A DNA stretch of 60,788 nt from CAZADA01 sp964636945 (GTDB lineage Bacteria > Pseudomonadota > Alphaproteobacteria > Caulobacterales > Maricaulaceae), in NCBI GenBank assembly GCA_964636945.1, contig CAZWVH010000006.1:1-60788 (forward strand), given 5' to 3'. Each line of letters starts with the position of its first letter. The stretch's first letter is position 1. Under the pieces are notes generated by a model that saw only the letters and a list, made by a program, of their open reading frames with translations, had not been told where the DNA came from and made no database searches. Positions 18,400-26,676 of this stretch are shown piece after piece. The position numbers were made by a program, and so were the translations under genes.

Positions 18400-18560
18400 A
18401 GTGCGCTCCTCACATCGTGATTGGCCTTAGGTCATACACTGTTTTTGGCGCACGTGGCGCTTGCGTTCACACCGCGTGAACCGATCTGAGAAACAGGCGC
18501 GCTTTGCCTGAGCCACTCTTGGACGTTAGGGTGAGGCGTTCACCACGTTGGGAGGGATCA

Positions 18561-20324
18561 ATGCACCGCATACTGAGCAGCATACTTGCAGGAGCCTTTG
18601 TCATGGGATGCGTTGCGTCTTCTGTACCCAACGATGATGACCGCAGCCGTCCGGCAGGCGATCGTGTCACGGGCGATTGGTTTGCCACGCGATCGCCGGT
18701 CTTGGCGCAAAATGGCATGGCGGCAACCTCTCAGCCATTGGCCACCGAAATTGCCATGGACATTCTCAAGGCTGGCGGTAACGCGGTCGACGCCGCCATC
18801 GCTGCGAACGCAGCATTGGGGCTGATGGAGCCGACGGGCAACGGCATTGGCGGGGATTTGTTCGCCATTGTTTGGGATCCGGAAACACAACAGGTTTACG
18901 GGCTCAATGCCTCGGGCCGCTCGCCACAGAATTTGTCCTTGGACGAGTTGCGCAGCCGGGCCACCGAGGCGGGGACTATTCCCTCGCACGGCTCATTGCC
19001 GGTCACAGTGCCCGGCGCGGTGGATGGGTGGTTTGAACTGAATGAGCGTTTTGGCCGGATGCCGATGGCCGAATTGCTTGAGCCCGCGATCACCTACGCT
19101 GAGGAAGGATTTCCGATTACCCAAGTGATTGCGTATTATTGGGAGCTCAATCGATCGGCGCACGAAGCGCGCTTTGAAAGCGGCATGATTGAAGAGATCG
19201 ACAATGCGCGCGCAACATATTGGCCTAACGGTTCACCACAGGCCGGCGATGTCTTTCGCAATCCTGATCTCGCAAACACCTATCGATTGATTGCCGAAGG
19301 CGGTCGCGACGCCTTCTACCGCGGCCCGATCGCTGAGACCATCGACGCCTATATGCGCCGGATTGGTGGTTTCATTCGTTCTGAAGACCTTGCGATGCAT
19401 ACGTCAGACTGGGTGGAGCCCGTCTCAGTCGATTATCGTGGTTACACGGTTTACGAACTCCCGCCCAATGGTCAGGGCATTGCCGCGCTGCAAATGCTGC
19501 AAATCCTGGAGGGCTATGACCTTGCAGCCATGGAGTTTGGTTCAGCCGACAGCCTCCACGCGCAGATCGAGGCGAAGCGGTTGGTGTTTGAGGATCGTGC
19601 GAAATACTACGCCGATCCGGCATTCTCGCCTGCCCCGGTGCAGGCGCTGTTGTCTGATGAGTACGCTGAACAGCGCCGTTCTCTGATCGATATGGGCGCC
19701 GCTCGGACCCTGGTCGCGCCAGGCGACCCGCAAGTCCTGGAGGATGGCGATACCATCTATTTGACCGTCGCGGATAGCAACGGGATGATGGTCTCGCTCA
19801 TTCAATCCAACTATAGGGGGATGGGATCAGGTCTGGTTCCCGATGGGCTTGGTTTTATGCTGCAAGACCGCGGTGAAATGTTCTCGTTAGAGGATGATCA
19901 CGCCAATGTGTACGCTCCGGGAAAACGGCCGTTTCACACAATCATCCCGGCGTTCGTCGCCAAAGACGGGCAACCCTGGATGAGCTTTGGGCTTATGGGG
20001 GGAGGCATGCAGCCGCAGGGCCATGTGCAAATCCTCGTCAATATGATCGACTACGGCATGAATGTGCAGGAGGCGGGTGATGCGCCGCGTTGGCGTCACT
20101 CCGGCTCGAGCGAACCGACCGGTCCGGCGGACACCAATCTTGGCGTCGTTTACTTGGAAAGCGGATACTCCACCGAGGTGATTGACCAGCTCAGGGCGCG
20201 CGGTCATGTGGTCGAGCCGGGCAATGGCGGTTTTGGGGGCTATCAGGCCATCCGGCGGCTGGACAATGGCGTGTACGCCGGCGCATCCGAGATGCGTAAG
20301 GATGGTGCTGCGGGCGGGTATTGA
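18561..20324 (+). CDS. ggt: Gamma-glutamyltransferase, lipoprotein
   Basis: This is a 587-residue Ntn-hydrolase that would hydrolyse or transfer the gamma-glutamyl group of glutathione and related compounds. The ATG at 18561 follows GGGAGGGATCA. The N-terminus is a lipoprotein signal ending AFVMGC. Family signatures are ATSQPLATEIAMDILKAGGN and MEPTGNGIGGDLFA. The autoprocessing site is predicted between D397 and T398 in GDTIYLTVAD, where T398 corresponds to the family's nucleophilic Thr. The RGMGSG segment near residue 420 matches the oxyanion/Gly loop. The lipobox suggests membrane anchoring in the periplasm. It is monocistronic, divergent from the antiporter and followed by an inverted repeat before the efflux operon. 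Confidence 0.93.
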   Translation: MHRILSSILAGAFVMGCVASSVPNDDDRSRPAGDRVTGDWFATRSPVLAQNGMAATSQPLATEIAMDILKAGGNAVDAAIAANAALGLMEPTGNGIGGDLFAIVWDPETQQVYGLNASGRSPQNLSLDELRSRATEAGTIPSHGSLPVTVPGAVDGWFELNERFGRMPMAELLEPAITYAEEGFPITQVIAYYWELNRSAHEARFESGMIEEIDNARATYWPNGSPQAGDVFRNPDLANTYRLIAEGGRDAFYRGPIAETIDAYMRRIGGFIRSEDLAMHTSDWVEPVSVDYRGYTVYELPPNGQGIAALQMLQILEGYDLAAMEFGSADSLHAQIEAKRLVFEDRAKYYADPAFSPAPVQALLSDEYAEQRRSLIDMGAARTLVAPGDPQVLEDGDTIYLTVADSNGMMVSLIQSNYRGMGSGLVPDGLGFMLQDRGEMFSLEDDHANVYAPGKRPFHTIIPAFVAKDGQPWMSFGLMGGGMQPQGHVQILVNMIDYGMNVQEAGDAPRWRHSGSSEPTGPADTNLGVVYLESGYSTEVIDQLRARGHVVEPGNGGFGGYQAIRRLDNGVYAGASEMRKDGAAGGY

Positions 20325-20379
20325 CCGGATAGGTCCATCGCTTTGACTCGCCGGGCGGCCTAAAGGCGATCTATAATGC

Positions 20380-20427
20380 GTTGGCGCGCGTATAAGAAAA
20401 CGCTATCGACGCGTTTCGCGCGCCAAC
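20380..20427. promoter_or_regulatory. Perfect 11-bp inverted repeat upstream of efflux operon
   Basis: GTTGGCGCGCG at 20380-20390 is the exact reverse complement of CGCGCGCCAAC at 20417-20427, with a 26-base spacer. A TATAAT hexamer lies just upstream (20372-20377). The element ends 5 bp before the first possible start of the RND adaptor gene. It could be an operator, or a stem in the 5' leader that affects translation or ends read-through from ggt. The sequence shows the repeat; the role is inference. Confidence 0.5.
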
Positions 20428-20431
20428 ATTT

Positions 20432-21577
20432 ATGAAATGCATCGGGGACATCGTGGAAGCAGTCACAATACTGCGCGTTTTATCTATCCTTGGCGGCATG
20501 AGCCTCTTGGCGGCATGCGACCAATCCAGCGAATCAAACCAAGGCGGCGCCGGTGGCCCCTGGGCCGGTGGCGGCGGGTCTAGCCAACCCGTGGCGGTGG
20601 TGTCCGAGCTTGTTACCTATTTGCCCGAAACCGTCCGGGTGGAGGCCGTTGGTACGGCGCGTGCGCGCGCTTCAGCACAGATTTATCCCGAAGCCGGCGG
20701 CGAAGTGACCGAGGTTTTGTTCCGAGCCGATAGCTATGTGGACGCCGGCGATGCTCTGCTACGGCTGGAGTCGCGCGAAGAGGCGCTGAATGTGCGCCTG
20801 GCCGAAGTCACGGTTCAGGAGGCCGAGCAGCTGCTCGCGCGCTATCAACGCATCGAGAACACTGGTGCAGTTTCCGACACGCAAATTGACGAAGCGCGCA
20901 CGGCGCTGGAGACGGCTAGGATTCAGTTGGAGCGGGCACAGGTCGAGCTGGCTGAGCGGGACGTGATTGCTCCGTTCTCAGGGCATATGGGACTTACGGA
21001 TATTGATGCGGGCGCCCGGATCACACCATCCACGCCAATTGCACGGCTTGACGACCGGGCTGTTTTGTTCGTCGATTTTGTCGCGCCAGAAGAATTGTTC
21101 AATCGCGTTGAGGTGGGAGACGTTGTCGCTGTGTCCCCGTTCGCGGAATTGGAGCAGCAGTATGATGCAACAGTGGTAAGCGTGGACAGCCGCATCGACC
21201 CGACCCAACGCGCGTTCGTCGTGCGCGCGCAAATCGACAATAAATCCGATAAACTTCGGCCCGGCATGAGCTTTAGGGTGCAATTCGCCATTGAGGGCGC
21301 CGAGTATCCTGCCATCCCTGAAGCCGCGATCTTATGGGGCAGCGAAGGCGCTTATGTCTGGGGCGTGATCGATGGTGCTGCAGCGCGCATTCCCATTACA
21401 ATTCAAGCCCGATCCAAGGGCCAAGTGCTGGTGCAGGGCGATCTGCCTCGTGGATCGCGCGTTATCGCCGAGGGCGTTCAAAAGGTGCGCGAGGGTGCGC
21501 CAGTGAGTGACTGGAGTCCGTCGGACGTCCGCCCCGCGCGCACCGTGCGCTCGGCAGAACAAACGAGCGCGCCGTGA
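20432..21577 (+). CDS. RND efflux periplasmic adaptor, lipoprotein (HlyD/AcrA family)
   Basis: This is an adaptor of about 381 residues in a three-gene tripartite pump operon. A lipobox (MSLLAAC) indicates an inner-membrane lipoprotein. A flexible Gly-rich linker follows (GGAGGPWAGGGGSS). Then come the lipoyl half (ARASAQIYPEAGGEVTEVLF), a short helical hairpin (about residues 130-165), the second lipoyl half (APFSGHMGLTD) and barrel domains. The ATG at 20432 has no clear ribosome-binding site. A GTG at 20453 follows GGGG and would give a shorter n-region, so the start is uncertain by 7 codons. The stop overlaps the pump's GTG start (GTGA). Confidence 0.9.
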   Translation: MKCIGDIVEAVTILRVLSILGGMSLLAACDQSSESNQGGAGGPWAGGGGSSQPVAVVSELVTYLPETVRVEAVGTARARASAQIYPEAGGEVTEVLFRADSYVDAGDALLRLESREEALNVRLAEVTVQEAEQLLARYQRIENTGAVSDTQIDEARTALETARIQLERAQVELAERDVIAPFSGHMGLTDIDAGARITPSTPIARLDDRAVLFVDFVAPEELFNRVEVGDVVAVSPFAELEQQYDATVVSVDSRIDPTQRAFVVRAQIDNKSDKLRPGMSFRVQFAIEGAEYPAIPEAAILWGSEGAYVWGVIDGAAARIPITIQARSKGQVLVQGDLPRGSRVIAEGVQKVREGAPVSDWSPSDVRPARTVRSAEQTSAP

Positions 21578-24500
21578 AGACCGACGATCACGGACTTTCC
21601 GCACTGGCAGTCAGACGGCCGCTGTTAATGATGGTGTTCAATCTTTTGATCATCATCGCGGGTCTTGCTGCAATTTTAGGCGTTGAAGTTCGCGAGTTGC
21701 CCGATGTCGACCGGCCCGTTGTCTCAGTGCGCGCGACATTTCCTGGGGCCGCACCTGAAACAGTCGATGCCGAAGTGACCAGCGTGCTCGAAGGCGCCGT
21801 GGCGCGTGTCCCTGGCGTTCGTGATATCAATTCCTCGAGCGAGGAAAACAACGCGCGCATTCGAGTCGAGTTCAATCCGGGCGTAAACCTCGACACCGCC
21901 GCCGCGGATGTGCGCGAGGCGGTCGCGCAAGTCGAGCGGCGTCTACCCGATCGTGTCGAGCAGGTGAACGTCGTCAAGGCCGATGACGACTCTGATCCGA
22001 TTGTGAGGCTGGCGATCTTCAGCGACGTGTATGACGAACAGGAACTCACCCGGATTATCGAGAAGGATATCCTGCCGGAATATCTCTCGATTGAAGGCGT
22101 TGCCAGCGTCGATCAATTCGGGACGCGTGAGCGACAGCTGCGGGTGGTGGTCGATCCTCTGCGGCTGAGCCGGTTTGGCCTGACCATGGGCGATGTGGTG
22201 AATGCGCTGCGTCAAGCGCCGTTTGATGTGCCGGTGGGGAGTTTTCTTTCAGAAGACCAACAGCTCTTGGTGCGCGCTGAGGCCACGGCTGCAACGCCGG
22301 AGCGCGTCAAGGAAGTGGTCATCTCTGAAGATGTGCGTATTGAGGATGTGGCCGAAGCATTCTTTGCACCGGCCGATGCGAGCAGTTTTGTCCGCTATAA
22401 CGGTAACCCAATCGTGGGTCTCGGCATAATACGCCAGGCGCGTTCGAATACGATCAATATCTCAGACAGTGTGGCGAACAAAACGCGCGAATTGAATGAG
22501 CGCTTCGATGATCTGGCAATCGAGGTCACGTCCGATGAGGCGCAATTCATTCGTGTGTCGGTTAGCGAAGTCTTGGTCACCCTCTTGATTGCGGTTGGCA
22601 TTGTCGTGGTCACGATCCTGGTGTTTTTCGGCGCATTCAAAGCCGCGCTGATCCCCGCCACCGCGATCCCCACCGCGCTGATTGGCGCGGTGGCCGGGAT
22701 TTGGCTATTGGGCTTTTCAGTCAACTTGCTCACTCTGCTGGCGCTTGTGTTGGCCACAGGTCTGATCGTTGATGACGCCATCGTCGTTCTGGAAAACATT
22801 CAGCGCTGGCAGATGAATGGCGTGGGCCGCAAGGCGGCTGCAGCGCGCGGCACCAAGCAAGTCTTCTTCGCGGTTGTGGCGACCACCGCCGTTTTGGTTG
22901 CTGTGTTCGCGCCGATCTCGTTCCTGCCGTCAACAGCCGGCCGGTTGTTTCGAGAGTTTGGTTTCGTCCTTGCTGTGGCGGTGATCATTTCGTCATTTGT
23001 GGCGTTAACCCTGGTGCCAGCTTTGGCTGCTGGTTTGGATCTGCGCTCTGAACGGCGCGGCGTGCCGGTTCTTTCACGAATAGGGCGTTGGCTCGCCGTT
23101 GGGTATCGAGGCATTCTGCATGTGGTGGTCCGCGTTCCGTTGCTCACCACGTTGTTGTGCATGGGCCTGGCGGGCGGCGCGGTCGCCGTCGTTTACTCTT
23201 TGGATCAAGAGCTCGTGCCTACCGAAGATCGCGGTGTTGTCTATGTATTCGCCACCGGTCCGGACGGCGTCGGTCTTGAGTATATGCAACGTCAAGCTGA
23301 CCACATTGACCGTGTGATGCGGCCTTTGGTCGATAGCGGGGAGGTGGTCTCGCTTTATTCTGTCGTAGGTCAGTGGGACCCCAATAGGGTGTTTGTGACC
23401 GCCACCCTGGCGCCGTGGGAAGAGCGCGTGCGCAGCCAAGAGGACATCATCAATTCGCTGCGCGGACCGTTGAATGACATCCCTGGCGCACGGATCAGCG
23501 TGTTCGGCCGGGGCAGCTTGGACGTCGGGCGTGGCCGGCGAAGCGGTATTGAGGCGGCGCTTGTGGGCGCGGAATATGATGATATCTATGAGGGCGCACG
23601 GGCCTTGGCCGCGGCCATCGACAATGAGTCGGAGATCTTATCCAACGCCGAAATATCTTATCAGCCGACACAACCACAATTGTCGATCAAGGTGGATCGT
23701 AGGCGGGCGGCCGACCTTGGTGTGTCGCTTGATGAGCTGTCATTGACTTTGCGAACCATGGTGGGCGGCGATGAGATCGTTGACTTAAACGTGGCCGATC
23801 AAGCCATTCCCATCTTTTTAGAATCGCAAACTGGCGCGATTACCGATCCTTCCGATTTGCGCAATCTCTATGTGCGTTCCTCCAGCGGCGAACTGATTGC
23901 TCTGTCCAGCCTCACCACCATTGTCGAGGAGGGCGTGGCTGCTGAACTTGACCGCACCGAGCAGCGTCGCGCCATTGAGGTGGAAGCTGATATCGCCCCC
24001 GACGTGCCCCTCGCCGACGCCGTGGCGGAGCTACGCCGTCTTGCCGGGGCCACCTTGCCTGATGGCATTGAAATGTTGCTTGAAGGCGAAGCCGCGACAT
24101 TGAACGAGACCTCTCGAGAGTTGGCGATTACCTACGCCTTTGCCTTCATCATCGTTTTTCTCGTGTTGGTTGCTCAATTTGAAAGTCTGTCGAGCCCCTT
24201 TGTGGTGATCTTGACCGTGCCATTTGGTTTGGCCGCCGCGGTTTACGCCATGTTCGCAACGGGCGTGTCCTTGAATATCTTCTCGCAAGTCGGCCTTGTG
24301 ATGCTAATCGGGCTTATGGCGAAGAACAGCATCCTGATTGTCGAATTCGCCGACCAGCTTCGCGCCGAAGGCCAATCCTTGCGCGATGCAGTTTTCAATG
24401 CCGCGACCATCCGTTTGCGCCCAATCGTGATGACGCTGGTGTCCACCGTGCTTGGCGCTTTGCCCTTGATCATCACAGCTGGGGCCGGCGCCGAAGCGAG

Positions 24501-24696
24501 AAATTCGATCGGTTGGGTTGTGTTTGGCGGACTTGGCATTGCCGGCCTGTTTACGCTGTTCCTTACCCCAGCGCTGTATCTGTTGTTAGGGCGGTTTGGC
24601 CGCGCGCGATCTGAACGATCACAGCAATTGGATCGTGAACTTGCTGAACTCGATGCGCGTGACTCAGCGTCGTCAGACGTGGCGCCAGCACAATGA
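21574..24696 (+). CDS. RND efflux pump (MexF/VexF-like, HAE family)
   Basis: This is a 1040-residue inner-membrane proton-driven exporter. It uses a GTG start overlapping the adaptor stop by 4 bp. It has the RND N-terminus with RELPDVDRPVVSVRATFPGA, two periplasmic loops and twelve membrane spans. The Asp pair is D400-D401 in GLIVDDAIVVLENI and the relay Lys is K917 in GLMAKNSILIVEF. It clearly differs from the pump at 3788 (for example, it starts from ELPDVDRP where the other has EEYPDITPP), so it is a separate subgroup and not a recent duplicate. Its stop overlaps the start of the outer-membrane factor gene by 4 bp (ATGA). Confidence 0.95.
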   Translation: MKTDDHGLSALAVRRPLLMMVFNLLIIIAGLAAILGVEVRELPDVDRPVVSVRATFPGAAPETVDAEVTSVLEGAVARVPGVRDINSSSEENNARIRVEFNPGVNLDTAAADVREAVAQVERRLPDRVEQVNVVKADDDSDPIVRLAIFSDVYDEQELTRIIEKDILPEYLSIEGVASVDQFGTRERQLRVVVDPLRLSRFGLTMGDVVNALRQAPFDVPVGSFLSEDQQLLVRAEATAATPERVKEVVISEDVRIEDVAEAFFAPADASSFVRYNGNPIVGLGIIRQARSNTINISDSVANKTRELNERFDDLAIEVTSDEAQFIRVSVSEVLVTLLIAVGIVVVTILVFFGAFKAALIPATAIPTALIGAVAGIWLLGFSVNLLTLLALVLATGLIVDDAIVVLENIQRWQMNGVGRKAAAARGTKQVFFAVVATTAVLVAVFAPISFLPSTAGRLFREFGFVLAVAVIISSFVALTLVPALAAGLDLRSERRGVPVLSRIGRWLAVGYRGILHVVVRVPLLTTLLCMGLAGGAVAVVYSLDQELVPTEDRGVVYVFATGPDGVGLEYMQRQADHIDRVMRPLVDSGEVVSLYSVVGQWDPNRVFVTATLAPWEERVRSQEDIINSLRGPLNDIPGARISVFGRGSLDVGRGRRSGIEAALVGAEYDDIYEGARALAAAIDNESEILSNAEISYQPTQPQLSIKVDRRRAADLGVSLDELSLTLRTMVGGDEIVDLNVADQAIPIFLESQTGAITDPSDLRNLYVRSSSGELIALSSLTTIVEEGVAAELDRTEQRRAIEVEADIAPDVPLADAVAELRRLAGATLPDGIEMLLEGEAATLNETSRELAITYAFAFIIVFLVLVAQFESLSSPFVVILTVPFGLAAAVYAMFATGVSLNIFSQVGLVMLIGLMAKNSILIVEFADQLRAEGQSLRDAVFNAATIRLRPIVMTLVSTVLGALPLIITAGAGAEARNSIGWVVFGGLGIAGLFTLFLTPALYLLLGRFGRARSERSQQLDRELAELDARDSASSDVAPAQ

Positions 24697-26093
24697 TTGC
24701 GATGCGCACAGTCGGCCTGATCATTGCGGCGCCATTTCTCGTGATGGGGTGTCTGCTGGGTCCAAACTACGAGCCGCCCGATCCATATCTGCCAGAGGAG
24801 TTTAGCGCAGAGTTCGCGGCCGATACTGAGGATCTAGACCAAAGTTGGTGGCTGGGTTTTGAGGATGCGACCCTGAACACCCTCATCCAACAGTCACTTT
24901 ACGAAAACCGGGACATCAATGAGGCGCTTGCTCGTTTGCGTCAGGCTGAGGCGCTATTGGGCGCTGAACGATCGGATCTGTACCCAACCCTGGATGGGTT
25001 TGCCAACGCTGGTGTGCGTGACGATTTGAACGAGGATGGGGACCGCGTCGAGACCAGCTCTGTGGGTTTGTTGTTCGGCTTCATACCTGACATTTTTGGC
25101 CGTCAACGCCGGCAAGTTGAGGCCGCCCAGGCCAGATTGCGCGCCCGGGTCGCCGAACTTGCCGATATCGAACGCATTACGGCGGCTGAGGTCGCCCGCC
25201 AATATGTCGCGTACAGACGCGCTGAGCAGCGCTTGGATTTGCTTGAAACATCGCTGGAGCTGCAATCTCAGACGCTCAGCATTGTCGAGCTGCGCCGGGA
25301 TGCAGGGCTCGCCGCTGATCTGGATGTGCAAAGAGCCGCGGCCGATTTTGCCCGAACCCGGGCCCAGCGCGGAACGCTCGTAATCTCGCAACAACGCGCT
25401 GAGCAAGCGCTCGCCGTACTCTCTGGCCGAACGTCTAGCCAGTTGGCTCTCGATATCAATGATGTACGCGCCATCCCCGCGTTTGGCGGCGGTCCTCCCA
25501 TTGGCGCCCCAGCCAATCTCGTGCGCCAGCGGCCGGATGTGCTAGCCGCCGAAGCGCAACTGATTGCAGCGACGGCCAGCATTGGAGTTGAAACCGCCGA
25601 TCTTTATCCGAGCTTGCGGATTCCTGGTCAGCTATCGGCCAATGCGAGCAGCGCGGATGCTGTGGGGTCCTCAGTTGTGGGAACATTGAGCGCGCAATTG
25701 GACATTCCGTTGTTTGATTTTGGTCGACGGCGCGCGGAAGTGACAGCAGCCGAGCAAGGGGCCGTGGCGTCCCTGCGCAACTACGAACAAACATTGTTGC
25801 AAAGTCTGGCCGAGGTCGAGAATGCCCTTGTCGCGATTCAAAGTTTCGAAGAGCGTCAACGCGAACTGCTCATCGCGGTGCAGACCAGCGAAGACGCCTT
25901 TGAACAGCTCAACGCACTCTACCGAGAAGGCCTGGCCACTTTCATCGATGTTTTGGATGCGCAACGGTCGCTGATCTCGAACCGGGAGGCGTATGTGGAT
26001 AGTCAGGCCGATTTGGCCTCCTCCATTATCACCTTGTACGAGGCTGTTGGCGCGCCCGCTGAACTGGAGTCTGCAGCGCGCGACGCGACTTAG
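24693..26093 (+). CDS. Outer-membrane efflux lipoprotein (NodT/OprM-like)
   Basis: This is a 466-residue TolC-type outer-membrane channel that completes the tripartite RND system. The signal peptide ends in a lipobox (FLVMGC), typical of the NodT family. The mature start GPNYEPPDPYLPEEF matches the family's 'GPDYxxP' opening. The two repeated helical/strand halves are visible, each with a long coiled-coil (about residues 65-260 and 270-450; the second includes RPDVLAAEAQLIAATASIGV). It ends 23 bp before the convergent PH-domain gene with no strong terminator visible. Confidence 0.93.
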   Translation: MIAMRTVGLIIAAPFLVMGCLLGPNYEPPDPYLPEEFSAEFAADTEDLDQSWWLGFEDATLNTLIQQSLYENRDINEALARLRQAEALLGAERSDLYPTLDGFANAGVRDDLNEDGDRVETSSVGLLFGFIPDIFGRQRRQVEAAQARLRARVAELADIERITAAEVARQYVAYRRAEQRLDLLETSLELQSQTLSIVELRRDAGLAADLDVQRAAADFARTRAQRGTLVISQQRAEQALAVLSGRTSSQLALDINDVRAIPAFGGGPPIGAPANLVRQRPDVLAAEAQLIAATASIGVETADLYPSLRIPGQLSANASSADAVGSSVVGTLSAQLDIPLFDFGRRRAEVTAAEQGAVASLRNYEQTLLQSLAEVENALVAIQSFEERQRELLIAVQTSEDAFEQLNALYREGLATFIDVLDAQRSLISNREAYVDSQADLASSIITLYEAVGAPAELESAARDAT

Positions 26094-26116
26094 CCAGAGT
26101 TACCCTTCGGCGGGGC

Positions 26117-26533
26117 CTAATCCACCGAGGTTTCTTCGGCGTGGTGAATGATGTACTTCACCTTCTCCGGATTGGGTATGCCCTTGATAAAAAAGTTGGA
26201 ATTTGACGTGGCCCCCGCCGCTGCGATCTCCAGACTTCCAACTTTGGTGATCCGCTCCAAAAAGTCCTGGTAAATATTGATGTCGCGCACATCTGCGATC
26301 CGCAGCTCATTGACACGCTTTGACAAAATGCCTGTCCGGTAGGTGACATGACGCCGCGTAATGGTGATTTTCTTCGCGCGGGTATTGATGAACCACGCAA
26401 GCAAAATGATCAGGCCAAGCCCAAATGCGGGAATAAGAATCACCGCGCCAATAAAACTGAACGGGCGGTTACGGAACATTGTGGGGTGGGCGGTGTACAA
26501 GACCTCGTGCCCATAGCTGTCTTTTGAACTCAT
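26117..26533 (-). CDS. PH domain-containing membrane protein (bPH2 type)
   Basis: This is a 138-residue protein with a single hydrophobic region at about residues 26-48 (FIGAVILIPAFGLGLIILLAWF) followed by a bacterial PH-like domain. Family features are the basic stretch after the membrane segment (INTRAKKITITRRHVTYRTGILSKR), the VRDINIYQDFLERI segment and GSLEIAAAG. These small proteins are membrane-associated, and their role is poorly defined. The start has GGGGGAAAAG upstream. It is convergent with the RND outer-membrane factor and 143 bp downstream of the CHAD gene on the same strand. Confidence 0.85.
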   Translation of the reverse strand: MSSKDSYGHEVLYTAHPTMFRNRPFSFIGAVILIPAFGLGLIILLAWFINTRAKKITITRRHVTYRTGILSKRVNELRIADVRDINIYQDFLERITKVGSLEIAAAGATSNSNFFIKGIPNPEKVKYIIHHAEETSVD

Positions 26534-26676
26534 CTTTTCCCCCTGATCTCAAACGGACACGGTCAAACATACTCTTTAACATGGCACATTTTGGCGTGGG
26601 TGTGACAGAGGTTTGAGCGCCAAAATTTGGCAATCCATCGGTGAAGACCTCTTGAATCGCCGGCGATGGGGCCAGG

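Noticed and set aside
17147..18430. A 427-codon open frame on the plus strand opposite the antiporter gene
   Set aside because: It is an antisense shadow of the KefB/C-like gene. Its translation is rich in Ser/Ala/Pro/Arg without any domain, and the opposite strand has clear family motifs along the whole length.
3788..24696. The two RND pumps as a recent duplication
   Set aside because: They differ in key segments, length and start codon, and only one has its own outer-membrane factor gene; they belong to different RND subgroups.
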